64,000 nt of DNA from Craterostigma plantagineum (lineage: Eukaryota > Streptophyta > Magnoliopsida > Lamiales > Linderniaceae). The notes beneath the pieces were generated by a model that was not told the DNA's origin, searched no databases, and was given only the letters and a program-made list of their open reading frames with translations. The DNA is taken from NCBI GenBank assembly GCA_027422505.1, contig JAPQWV010000002.1, positions 22,080,001 to 22,144,000 of the forward strand. Reading direction: 5' to 3'. Position 1 is the stretch's first letter. Each line of letters starts with the position of its first letter. Shown piece after piece: positions 54,577 through 64,000 of the stretch. The position numbers were made by a program, and so were the translations under genes.

Positions 54577-55775
54577 CTAGAAGACAACATCTCTACTGAT
54601 AATCACTTTGTAGTCAGTGAGATCCCACAAGCGATACCCCTTTACTCCTTCAGCATACCCCAAGAATAGGCATTTCCTGGACTTTGGATCCAACTTTATC
54701 GTTTCTTGGTTGTGGTACATCGCGTATTTGAACTTCCAAATATATGAAGATTTGAATAGTCTGCAGGTGCACCAGTCCACATTTCCATCGGTGTCCGCTT
54801 CTCTAATGCAGTAGATGGGGCTGATTCACCACATAACAGGCAGTACAGACTGCTTCTGCCCAGAACTTCTTTTTCAGACCCGCAGTCCTCAACACAGCCC
54901 TTGTTCTTTCCAACATGGTCCTATTCAACCGTTCTGGCACTTCATTCTGTTGTGGAGTGTACGCCGTGGTGAACTGTCTTCTGATACCTGCTTCTTTGCA
55001 GAATTCAGTGAATTATTTGCCAATATATTCCCTCCATTATCTGACCGGAGATACTTGATTTTTCTGCCGGTTTCAAGTTCAACTCGCGTCTTGTATACTT
55101 TGAAGACAGGAAACACATCGTCCTTCTTCTTGATTGGGTACACCCAGCATCTTCTGGAGTAGTCATCAATGAATGATACGAAGTAGTTGGCTCCTCCCAG
55201 GGATGCAACCGGTGCTTGCCATACATCAGAGTGGATCAGTTTTAGAATATCTTTGCTTCTAGAATTCGATGGGGAGAACTTCAGGCGCTGCTGCTTGCTC
55301 ACAGAATGGTAGCGACACCGTCATGAGTCCAGAAAGTATATTCTTTTTTCATGCCTTGTTCAGACATATGACCAAGTTTCTTGTGCCAAGTCATCATGGA
55401 CTTTTCATTTGAACTTGTCGTGGCAACGGATGCCTGCCCTTCTTGCAGAGTCTCTCCCTTTAGCATGTATAGATTTACAGCTAACTTTTCTCCCTTCATC
55501 ACCACGAGCGCTCCTTTGGGAACCTTCATGATCTTGTTCTCCAATTCAATTTTGAAACCAAGATCATCAAGTTTGGTCGTTGCAGCTACATGTCGCACAA
55601 CATGGATGGTACGCATAGTGTCGTTGTACATCCTTATTTGAATTGTACCCACCCCGAAAATCTTCAGAGCTTGGTCGTTGCAGCTGTAGACATACCCTCC
55701 AAAGGTTGCTCGTATTGATGAAACCATTCCCTTCGAGGGGTCATGTGGAAAGTAGCTGCTGAGTCCATGAGCCAC
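54577..55775 (-). pseudogene. copia C protease end, pre-integrase domain and integrase, broken
   Basis: The protease region (minus strand) is at about 55850-55770 (WLMDSAATFHM, with the D-S active site kept). The pre-integrase part has MMTWHKKLGHMSEQGMK (~55390). The integrase core has LIHSDVWQAPVASLGG, FVSFIDDYSRRCWVYPIKKK, KYLRSDNGG, and VPPELNR-like text near the Glu box (54920). The C-terminal part reads KLDPKSRKCLFLGYAEGVKGYRLW (~54680). Breaks occur near 55300, 54925 and 54790. Confidence 0.85.
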
Positions 55776-56720
55776 ACGTCGTCGAATCTTCCATTTTCAG
55801 CGATAGTGGTTGCGGCTTCACACACCAATGCAATTTCATCATCGGTAGTGTTGGCGGCATTTCCTTGGGCATTGAGATTTTTATTTAAAGCTCAACAATC
55901 TTTCTTCAGATGACCTTTCTTACCACAATGGTAACATTTTATAGCCTTCTTATTTTTGGTAACAAGGCGTTGCTATTTTTGACTCCCACTTGGACCAGAC
56001 TCTTAGGGTCTTGTCCGTTCTCGGCTCATATTTGGACCACGTGCTCCTGATCTTGCCCTTGTCACTATCAATGCTTCTGCCTGTTGGGACGTTATCAACT
56101 TGTCTTCTTTGTTATTGTGCCGACTTTCTTCTTTGAGAACTGCAGCTGCAATACTGTCGAAGATAAGTTTTCCTGCAGCTTGGTTGTTGCTTAGATTGAT
56201 GTCTAGTTGATCGTATGAGTCTGGCAGGCTCTGTAGTAGAAGCTCAGCACGTTCACTTGGCTCAATTTTGTAGTCCAAGTCTTTAAGTTGAGAGAATAGA
56301 GTATTCAACTTGTTGATGTGCTCGGTCATCGAAGAAGATTCTTCCATTCGTAGATGGTATAATTTTTTTTCAGGAAAATTCGGCTGTGGAGTGACTTGAC
56401 TTGATACAACTTCTCAAGATGGTCCCAAATTTCTTTCGCACTAGTCTTCTCTTCTACGCTTGATAATATGCCATCTGCTAATGTCAGATGAATGTTGGCG
56501 ATGGCTCTCCCGTCTATCTCTTCAATTTGGCATCACTTGTAATTGTTGTTGGTCTGCCAAGTGATCGCCTCCAGACAATTTTATTTGAGTAAAATTGCCT
56601 TAATCCTCATTTTCCACAGTGAGTAGTTTCTCCCGTTGAATTTCTCAATTTCATTTTTAGCTGCCATTTTTTCCCACGTCGCTATCGTCGGAGAAATTCA
56701 ACAGTCCAGCCAAATAGCAC
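55776..56720 (-). pseudogene. copia C gag, broken
   Basis: A gag (UBN2-type) is seen as MTEHINKLNTLFSQLKDLDYKIE, LLLQSLPDSYDQLD, AAVLKEESRHNN (56345-56080). A zinc knuckle CYHCGKKGHLKKDC follows (about 55950-55900), with a stop after it. Upstream, the start of the protein near 56670-56400 is broken by stops. Gag builds the particle. Confidence 0.75.
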
Positions 56721-56980
56721 TGGTCAGATAATTTGCAGAAAGGGTAGCGACCAGCTTTCTAGACAAAATTACCCTTCTAAGTAAATTTCCAGATGAGATC
56801 TGGTGGGGTCACAATGTGTCCCGCTTGGCACCGGCCACCTAGACAGAACCTACTTACACAGTCTATTGCCACGACTTGCCAAAAAAACTCTTCCGTAACG
56901 ATAAACCGATATCCTTTCTGTTGTGGAAGATCAGACAAAGTTGCAGCCACAGAGCATACTTGGAATATCAATTAGGGCTG

Positions 56981-56992
56981 GCTCTGATACCA
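56981..56992 (-). promoter_or_regulatory. primer binding site, tRNA-iMet type (copia C)
   Basis: The plus strand reads GCTCTGATACCA, so the minus strand is TGGTATCAGAGC, two bases from the 5' LTR. Confidence 0.95.
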
Positions 56993-56994
56993 CT

Positions 56995-57636
56995 TGTTGC
57001 GAAATGGACAGCGAACGAATTGGAAATGACTGTGAGGATAGAATGGATACGAGAATTTACGTGGAAAATCCCTTAAGGATCGGGGTAAAAAACCACGGGC
57101 GAGGTAGAAATATTATTACTGGGGTAAAAACAGGGGTTGCAACCTTCCAATCTATAAAGAAGAAAACACTCACTATCTCTCTTTATAGTCGGGGCAAATA
57201 CCGAACAAACCCTCTATTTTTTTTACCCTCTATTTCTCTCTCTCTCTCTCTTATTTCTCTCTCTATTTTGGTTTTTGGTGTGGTTTTAGCTTAAGCCCCG
57301 TAGACTATTTGTAGGCAAGAAACTTAGCTTCATGATAATACAAATTAGGCCATTGTGTCGTTATAGTCGGAGCAAATTCCGAACAAACCCTCTATTTTTT
57401 CTACCCTATATTTCTCTCTCTCTTATTTCTCTTTCTATTTTGGTTTTGGTGTGTTTTTAGCTTAAGCCCCGTAGCCTATTTATAGGCAAGAAACTTAGCT
57501 TCATGATAATACAATTAGGTCATTGCTTACATCATTTAATCATTATAATATGAATATAATTAACTATATACTATTATTATTATTATTATTAATGAGGTAG
57601 GTGAAGTGGGTAGGTGGCAATCCAATTTTCCCATCA
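56995..57636 (-). repeat. 5' LTR of copia C, 642 bp, with an internal ~172-bp duplication
   Basis: It starts TGTTGCGAAATGGACAGC and ends CCCATCA in plus coordinates, like the 3' LTR. The block from about 57183 ('tatagtcggggcaaat') to about 57354 is repeated from about 57360 to 57531 ('tatagtcggagcaaat...'), so the R/U5 centre is present twice here and once in the 3' LTR. Confidence 0.88.
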
Positions 57637-58210
57637 ACGGGAACTACAGGGCTGCAAGAAAGACGACGGGAACTACAGGGCTGCAAGAAAGGCGACAATC
57701 AGAATCGTACCTGAGAAAGGCAAAGGTAGGCAAACGGCGGACGGCAGACGACGGCGACGGCGAAGAGAGGCCGGCGAAGGCGGAAAACGAGTGAGCGAAG
57801 AGAGGTGGACGAAGGTGCGCCTTTCTGATTTGGCGAAGGCGAGCGACGGCGGACGACGGCGGAGGTCGTCGGAGGAATCGGATGGTGGCGGAGGTTGGGA
57901 TGACGGCGGCGGAGGTCGGACCGGCTTGGTACTATCGATGGTGGGTGAACTTTCGAATTTGGGAACTGGTTTGGGAATATTTTACCATCTGCGCGAAAAT
58001 TTAGGGTATTAAACATACCGATTACAGTTTTGTGGTTGATGCCGTCGAACGACACATCAATGGTGCGCTGGAAGTTATCGGACCGTCGCCGTCTTCGTCT
58101 TCGACAGATCCCTGAAATACCATGAAAAAAACGAGCTAATGGGGCGACGCCCCTCCAACGCTCAAGTCAGATAATTGTTCGTCGACGTTAAAGCGTAAAA
58201 GAAAATAATG
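57637..58210. other. CG-rich spacer right of copia C, no gene identified
   Basis: It starts with two direct copies of GACGGGAACTACAGGGCTGC-like text (57637, 57667) and is rich in GGCGA/CGGCGG words up to about 57930, much like 52430-52685 on the other side of copia C. ORFs here are Arg/Gly/Glu-rich by composition. The last part (58100-58200) has 'cgacgcccctccaacgctcaagtcag', a phrase common in plant gene and element text, but not diagnostic. Confidence 0.4.
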
Positions 58211-58246
58211 TTTTTTTTTGGAGAGGCAAGGGGCTGCTATGGCCAA

Positions 58247-59097
58247 CTATAGAGAAAGTACATGACGGGGTAAGGAAGCCCCGATAATATCCCCTAGAAG
58301 CAAGGGGTAGAGACCAATGGGAACCACGTAACAAACATGCACTCCTATCAGTTTCGAGGCCGCTTGTCGCGCTAACCAATCAGCACATGCATTACCCTCG
58401 CGATAAGTGTGTCGGATGGAGACAGACCACTCACGGGAAAGGAGGTCGTCGATGATGTATACCATGGGCTGTAAACTCAGTGAGCAAGATGCTTTCCTGG
58501 AGAGAATATCATGAACTAGCAAAGAGTCGACTTCAGCGACGAGGTCCGACATCCGAAGTCCCAAGCCATACGGAGCCCTGTAAGAATGCCCCATAATTCA
58601 GCACTGACAGAGGAGCAATGCTCAATGTTTTGCATAAAGCCAATGACCCAGTTCCCATTGGAATCACGAATTAGTCCCCCCGCGCTTGCTAAACCCGGGT
58701 TCTTCCGAGATGCTCCATCAGTATTGAGTTTCAGTTTCTGGGGTGGTGGTTTTTCCCAGCTCACCATGGACCACGTGCGGCGAGGCTTCAGTTGTAGAAT
58801 AGAGAGATTCTGCGAGACTCGAGCGAAGCTATCCGCCGTGCGCCGGATGATGGTTTTTGTATTTATTGGGTAAACAATGTTCAGGTCAAATATAGCTTTA
58901 TTTCTCCATGAACATAGCCAGCATCCTGATGCAAACACGATGGGCCACTCTGAGTTCAGCACTTTCGAGAGATTTAAGAGTAACCAATCGTTAAGGGAGC
59001 ATGAGAAAAAATGCCCCGAGATGCTTGGTGGAATCAGCGAGGTCCATGTGTTGCGCGCTTTGGGACAGTCTCGCAAAACGTGGAACATAGGTTCCAC
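58247..59097 (-). pseudogene. LINE ORF2 C-terminal RNase H
   Basis: The minus strand encodes KLKLNTDGASRKNPGLASAGG, IGFMQNIEHCSSVSAELWGIL, then in another frame (about 58570) VAEVDSLLVHDILSRK and HTYREGNACADWLARQA. The four RNase H acids (Asp in NTDG, Glu in AELWG, Asp in EVDS, Asp in ACADW) are all present across the frame break. RNase H removes the RNA of the hybrid. Ends at about 58247. Confidence 0.88.
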
Positions 59098-60196
59098 AGA
59101 TGTCGGGCAAAGACGACAGAATGCGGAGGGGACATATGTCGGCGTTTACGCTCTTCGTTACTCAGGAGGCGAATGTGGGCTACCATCCAGAGAAATGATC
59201 TTATACGCTGAGGACCTTCCCACCTCCAAATAAGTCGCCAAAGCGGATTCAGTTGTTCCAAGTGACCAGCCTGTATCAACTCGGCACAAGCCGATGACAC
59301 CGAGTACTTTCCTGAAGCCGACCTTGTCCATAGTGGAAAGTCTGTCGAACCCCTAATTTGCTCGGGTGTTATTATGCTTCCAATCCGTAGTAGCGTGGAT
59401 GGACCAACGAAGGGTGCAATGCTTCCCCAAGTCCACTATCCCGTCTCTCCAATGTAATCTCGAACAGGTCTGTTGTGGTCACTCGGGGGAATCGCCTGTG
59501 TCGAAGAATTACAGAGGGGATCAACCAAGCTTGGAATCCATCTATCCTGCCAAAATCGTACTTGTGTGCCATCCCCAAGACCCCAGCCCATCATTGATCG
59601 GACCGTGTTCCATGCCTCGGCAAGCGTTCTCCAAAGCCACGAGTCGCCAGATTTTATTCGGAAGGTCCAACTCTCCATCCAACGACCGAGGTATGTATTG
59701 GAAATGAATTTTGCCCAAAGTTCATCCGGCCTCGTGATCAATCTCCATGCAAGTTTCCCCATAAGAGCTGTATTGAATTCCCTTAATATGTGGGGGCCGA
59801 GCCCACCCATCGATTTTGGCCTTGTAATCTTATCCCACCCTACGAGATGAATACGTCGTCTGTTTTCGGTGTGGCCCCACAGGAAGTTTTTGCAAAGCTG
59901 ATCGATTTTTCGTGATACAGCAATAGGAAATCGCATAATATGCATGTAATAAGTAGGCAATGCCTGTAAGACCGATTGAACAAGCGTTAGACGCCCTGCA
60001 AGAGAGAGAGCTGAAGCCGACCAACTGGTAAGTCTGTTATTGACCCTGTTAATGATGTCTTGAAATGTTGATGCGCGTGGGCTACCATGGATAATGAGTA
60101 TACCGAGGTATTCCCGAGATTGGCGGTAACCGTGAACCCTCCAATACCAGCGATAGCGTGTCTATCTACTTCTGGGACGTTTCTAGATAAGAACAT
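59034..60196 (-). pseudogene. LINE ORF2 RT C-terminal part and zf-RVT region, broken
   Basis: Pieces in several frames encode FPIAVSRKIDQLCKNFLWGH, IHLVGWDKITRPKSMGGLG, LAWRLITRPDELWAKFI, SWLWRTLAEAWNTVRS (59960-59436), then WRWEGPQRIRSFLWMVAHIRLL (59300-59034) and the Cys/His zinc region CRLC...HVLRDC. It is the thumb-to-zf-RVT part of plant LINE ORF2. Confidence 0.8.
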
Positions 60197-60208
60197 GGAC
60201 GTTTTCCT

Positions 60209-61312
60209 CTAGCTAACCTTCTCGCCCGATGCTTCACAAAAATTCCCTAATACGGAATTAATTACCTGAACCTGATTAGTAGTTGCTTCAACAAAGAGGA
60301 TGAGGTCGTCTGCAAACATAAGATGGGAAATGGGCGGGCCTCTAGTGCCGATTCTGATCTGTTTCCAAGAGCCTTCCTGAACTGCATCCATGATCGCATG
60401 GGAGAGTCGCTCGACGCAGAGGACAAAGAGATATGGTGAAAGCGGGCAACCCTGCCTGATGCCTCGTTTCATATTGATAGATTCAGTAACTTCACCGTTC
60501 CACAAGATACGTATGGAAGCTGAGGTCACGCAGTCCATTATGGCCCTCTTTAGAATCTCTGGAATACCAGCAAGAGTGAGTGTCTCTTCTAAGAAATCCC
60601 ATGATATGCGGTCGTAATCTTTTTCCACATCGACCTTGATGAGCATAAATTTTTTAGACCCTTTCATCCTGTCCATAGGGTGTACCAATTCTTGTGCAAT
60701 GATAATGTTATCTTGGATATGTCTTCCTGGTACAAAGCTCGATTGATTTGGGGTGACTATATCTGGCATGAGGCTACGTAGTCTGTTTGCAATAATCTTT
60801 GTGATTAGCTTATATGAAACGTTACACAAGCTAATTGGCCGGAACTGATGAATCGTCTCGGGGCGCTCAACCTTCGGAATCAGGACTAAGAGCGTTGAGT
60901 TGGTTGATTCCACCGACCCACCCTCTTCAAGGACGTGGCGAACGAATTTAATAACCGCGTCAGCTACCACCTCCCAGTTAGATTGATAAAAGGAAGCATG
61001 AAAGCCATCAGGACCAGGAGCTTTAAAAGCTCCCATGGTGAACAAAGCTGCTCTTATTTCATCTGAGTCAAGGGGTCGGGTTAGCTTTGCATAGTTTTCC
61101 GCAGAGATAGGCTTGAAGGTGGTCCAAGTAACCAATGTCGTCATAGCCTCGCTTAGACCGTAAAGGTCTCGACGAGTTGCAAGCCCTTTTAACTCTTCAT
61201 GGTATGAAGTCCATTCTCCACTATCCTTCTTTAATGTTTCTATTTTAATCCTCTTGCGCGCTATAATCGCCCTCGTATGAAAGAATTTGGTATTCCTATC
61301 TCCATAGCGCAC
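60209..61312 (-). pseudogene. LINE ORF2 reverse transcriptase, 367-codon open stretch
   Basis: It carries YGDRNTKFFHTRAIIARKR, FTMGAFKAPGPDGFHASFYQ, LIPKVERPETIHQFRPISLC, NQSSFVPGRHIQDNIIIAQE, LIKVDVEKDYDRISWDFLEE, RGIRQGCPLSPYLFVLCVE and LMFADDLILFVEAT (FADD catalytic box). It ends in SGEKVS then TAG (60211-60209), where the frame continues after the stop. A T7 run at 61341-61347 separates it from the endonuclease by a small frame change. Confidence 0.9.
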
Positions 61313-61354
61313 CCAATCACAACGGGCTTTCTGAAGCCATGTTAATTCTTTTTT

Positions 61355-62357
61355 TCACAGGATATTCTCTAGTTCTTGCGTCAAATCCTTTTCCAGATTC
61401 GTCAAAAAAGGGTTGGCTCCTCTCTGTAGGGCGCGTTGGATTCCTCCAATTCTGGCTAAGATATTATTTTTTCGTTCCTGAATGCTACCAAACACATCCC
61501 GATGCCATACCTTAAGCCTACCTTGTAGCGTCTCAAGATTAATTTGGAGCGTCCGGTTTGAAGACCAGGCCGAGTTGATGAGAGATGGAAAAATTTCGTG
61601 GAGTTGCCATGCGCCTAGAAACCGAAATGGTCGATTCGAACCATATTGGGGCGTAAGGGCACGCGAACGGAACAATATTGGGTGGTGGTCTGATTTGATG
61701 CGCGGTAAGACTTGGATCATCGAATCTAGGAACGATGTTTGCCACGGCTGATTGCATAAACCACGATCAAGTCTCTCAAATAGCTGTTCGTAACCCGGCA
61801 AAAGTGGCCCTTTCCAAGTGAATGCAGGTCCTGTACTCCCCAGGTCCATAAGATGACAACGATTCATCATGTCAATGAAGCGGACAGCATGATTTGGATT
61901 GAATGGAGCCCCGCCTTTTTTCTCGTCTGAAGAGATGATTTCATTGAAGTCGCCGATAGTTAGCCATGGGGTATGTTCTGTATCTTCGATCGACTCCGGA
62001 AACTGCCACAGTGAGAGGCGTTCAGATCGTTGGGGGCTTCCGTGTATTGCTTTTATCAAACCTGATGATCGACCCAGTTCGAACTTAAAGTGGATAGCTT
62101 GCTGGTGTCGCCTAAGCTCAATAACAGTAATGCTAAGGTCTTTCCAGAAAGCCCAGATGCCTCCTCGAAACCGTCGGGCTTCTACTCGTGTGCATTTGAA
62201 CTGTGGAAACCTTCTACAAATCGAGTCTGCAGGGGGTCCTAATCTTGGTCTCCGTGATGAATATGATATCTGGTTGATGTGCTTGTATCATATCAGAAAG
62301 TACACTGGTGAATCGGCTGCTTCGCGCTCCCCTACAATTCCAGGCTAGAATAATCAT
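61355..62357 (-). pseudogene. LINE ORF2 endonuclease, start at 62357
   Basis: From ATG 62357 it encodes MIILAWNCRGARSSRF, DIIFITETK, then a frameshift near 62230 to the frame with RFRGGIWAFWKDL, and from 62059 IKAIHGSPQRSERLSLW, PWLTIGDFNEIIS, LMDLGSTGPAFTWKGP, RLDRGLCNQPW, and IKSDHHPILF. The order and the GDFN and SDHHP motifs fit the L1 endonuclease. It would nick the target. Only one break within about 1 kb. Confidence 0.88.
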
Positions 62358-64000
62358 AAAGACTGAGAAATGTGTGGGGAGTGACTTCCCCTCTCGATCA
62401 CCATGTTCGAAGTATTAGCTGTAGTTGGGTGTGAATTCTCAACGACAGCCTCCTGTTGTGAGCGCACCGCATGCATATCATCATGCAAGACAGGGGTACC
62501 GACTCTTGGCGGCGAGTGAGAGTCTGGTGGTTCCTCTTCTATCCTCGGCTGAACTTGGTCTGCTATTTGTGAGTCTGATTGGTCTGGTAGGATTAGGTCG
62601 TCGTCTTGAGCTGTAGTTGATGACAGACCAGCTGTGAAGGTGAACGCTGACGAGGACACTATTTCTACAAGTGGCTCGGTTCGATGGTTAGTTCTATTAT
62701 GGATGAGAAGAGACTCGTGGGCCTTGTTGATTGGCTGGGGCTGTTCAGCCCTAGGTTGGCGGGCTGCATTCTTGGTAGGCTGAATCCTTGGTAGAGTTCT
62801 TCTTAGCATTAAGGGATTTCCTTGATCGTGGCCCAAGTTGGCCATTACCTTTGGAGTTGGAGAGCCCAAAATCAGCCCGACCCACATTCTTAGGCCCAAA
62901 GCTCTTTTCCATTAGCCCCTGCTCCGATTGAACAATAACTGAATTGTCTCCTTGATTTTGACCATGATTAGCTCCCATCAACCCCATAGATTTTTCCTTT
63001 CCTTTGGAGGACTCTTCCGGCGGGATCGGCTCCTGATTTCCCTCCTCAGTAACCTCTAAAATTTTAAATCTTGAACCGTTTCCATGATTCTCGCTTCGTA
63101 CGTTAATTGCTTTCCCGTTTCGGGCCCCTGAAAAGGCGCGATTTCTGTCCGTTAATTAGGAGGTTTCCTTTTCGGTTTCTCCACCAACATCCATGGCCCA
63201 TGGCTCGGCGCCGGAGGTGTGTTAGTCGGATTCTCGACGAGGTATGCACGTTGTTCCGCCGCTCTGCTCGATTCAGCCTCGCCTGCATCCGGTCGCTGTG
63301 GATCGGTATTGTCATCATCTGTTTTTCCCTTCTCAGCCACCTTAGCCGGGCAGTCATCTTGCTTATGGCCGTAAAGTCCACAGTTGAAGCATATCAAGTG
63401 AATTCCTTCGTACTGAATTTGGTAAAGGTCACCTAACATCATGATATGTGGTATGAGACTTTTGTTGAGGTCAATTTCCACACATAGACGCGCGAAATTC
63501 CCCATATCCTGGCGTTGGGTATTCATATCGATTTTAATGGTGCGCCCTAGGAAATCAACGATTCCGCTCATACCTTCTTCGTTATAGAGTTCGATGGGGC
63601 AATCTGGTATGCGAAGCCAAAGTGCTGCTTTGTATTGTAGCTTCGGAAGGCCGGAATCTTGGGGTCCATCTTCTCACAGCTAAGTAGTGGTCCAAAATCT
63701 TCCATGGCCCATCCAGCCGAACTCTCTCCCGGTCTTCCTTCAAAGTGAATCGAGCAACAAAGTAATCATGGCTTAGACTGATCAACTTGAAACTGCCCCG
63801 TGGTCGCCGTAAGGTGCTGAGGCGACGGTGAAACTATCGTAGCCTACTTTTTTGCCGAGAACTTTGATGATGAGCGATGACTTCCATGGCCTGCGGAAGT
63901 TTTTTAGCTGTTCTTTAGTAAAGCGCACATCATCTAGTTCAAAACAGTTTTCGTCATCCTCTTCCTCTGAATCGCAGTCATGATGATCGCCGGAGAGATC
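62354..64000 (-). pseudogene. LINE ORF1, DUF4283 and zinc knuckle, N-terminus outside window
   Basis: From the right edge, the minus strand encodes an acidic stretch (EEEDDENCFELDDV), SLIIKVLGKKVGYDSF, then the DUF4283 RNA-binding region (SLSHDYFVARFTLKEDRERV, LDGPWKILDHYLAVRRW), GTIKIDMNTQRQDMGNFARL, YEGIHLICFNCGLYGHKQDDC (CX2CX4HX4C knuckle, ~63385), and a Pro/Ser/Glu-rich tail. Frame breaks lie near 63780, 63575, 63150 and 62890. It ends with TGA at 62354-62356 overlapping the ORF2 start. It binds element RNA. Confidence 0.82.

Larger units (their letters stand above)
52686..57636 (-). mobile_element. Ty1/copia element (C), both LTRs present, internally deleted
   Basis: On the minus strand: 5' LTR (56995-57636), iMet-type primer site, gag, protease, integrase, a shortened RT, RNase H, polypurine tract (about 53184-53195, AAGTGGGAGAT) and 3' LTR (52686-53183). 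Flanks are ACGTG (52681-52685) and ACGGG (57637-57641), an imperfect 5-bp duplication. The pattern is of the Tork/TNT1 side. Many stops. The two LTRs differ in length by 144 bases. Confidence 0.9.
58211..64000 (-). mobile_element. L1-type LINE with RNase H, minus strand, 5' part outside window
   Basis: On the minus strand the order is ORF1 (from beyond 64000 to 62354), ORF2 endonuclease, RT, zf-RVT region and RNase H, ending at about 58230. A run of nine T (58211-58219), which is A9 on the sense strand, marks the 3' tail. ORF1 and ORF2 overlap by ATGA. The element is nearly complete in domain content. At least one stop and several frameshifts are present. A target duplication cannot be seen because the 5' end is out of the window. 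Confidence 0.9.

Noticed and set aside
57614..58012. 132-codon Arg/Gly-rich ORF
   Set aside because: Purely compositional (GGCGGA-type repeats), spans the end of a copia LTR, and has no recognised domain.
1..64000. A new defence, CRISPR or operon-like system
   Set aside because: Both strands show plant transposon content throughout; there is no CRISPR-like spaced repeat, no compact gene cluster and no bacterial-type signals.

Overview
This window is nuclear DNA of a flowering plant, most likely a eudicot. Almost all of it is transposable elements, many broken and several nested inside one another. The evidence is the mix of element types: Athila-clade Ty3/gypsy with a tRNA-Asp-type primer site, several Ty1/copia lineages with iMet-type primer sites (some with an extra ORF after pol), plant-type L1 LINEs with DUF4283/CCHC ORF1 proteins, a hAT element, one CACTA end and a MITE. 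The post-pol ORF at 25.3-27.5 kb resembles ORFs I associate with asterid copia elements, so an asterid is plausible but unproven. I see no confident host gene, tRNA, rRNA or CRISPR. Such density suggests a repeat-rich, perhaps pericentromeric, region.

Layout. 1-10233: an Athila-type element on the minus strand, whose 3' LTR lies beyond the left edge; it sits inside an older minus-strand copia element. 10234-13.9 kb: that older copia, also split by a solo LTR (10392-11564) with a perfect 5-bp target duplication. 13.9-15.57 kb: AT-rich spacer with a decayed ~140-bp repeat. 15571-27475: a large plus-strand copia (A) with two long TTCGCGAA-rich arrays on either side of gag-pol and a post-pol ORF; it has no 3' LTR and abuts a second copia (B, 27476-33059) that lacks its 5' half but keeps a different post-pol ORF, a polypurine tract and a 3' LTR. 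34.16-37.97 kb: a plus-strand LINE. 38645-38861: a MITE in a TA microsatellite. 39060-48707: a 9.6-kb inverted-repeat (foldback-like) structure built of ~310-bp units, containing a 3231-bp hAT element (43087-46317) with a perfect 8-bp target duplication. 51006 onward: one CACTA end. 52686-57636: a minus-strand copia (C) with both LTRs. 58211-64000: a minus-strand LINE with RNase H, running off the right edge.

How the genes work together. Within each element the parts are the usual ones: gag makes the particle, and protease, reverse transcriptase, RNase H and integrase make and insert the DNA copy. The LINEs combine an RNA-binding ORF1 with an endonuclease/RT ORF2. Nearly every coding region carries stops, frameshifts or lost catalytic residues. 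The most complete are the hAT transposase (about four frame breaks), the RT ORF of the plus-strand LINE and ORF2 of the minus-strand LINE. The least explained parts are the 39-48.7 kb inverted-repeat structure, the TTCGCGAA arrays and the palindromic GTCACGGCCGTGAC arrays of the Athila element.
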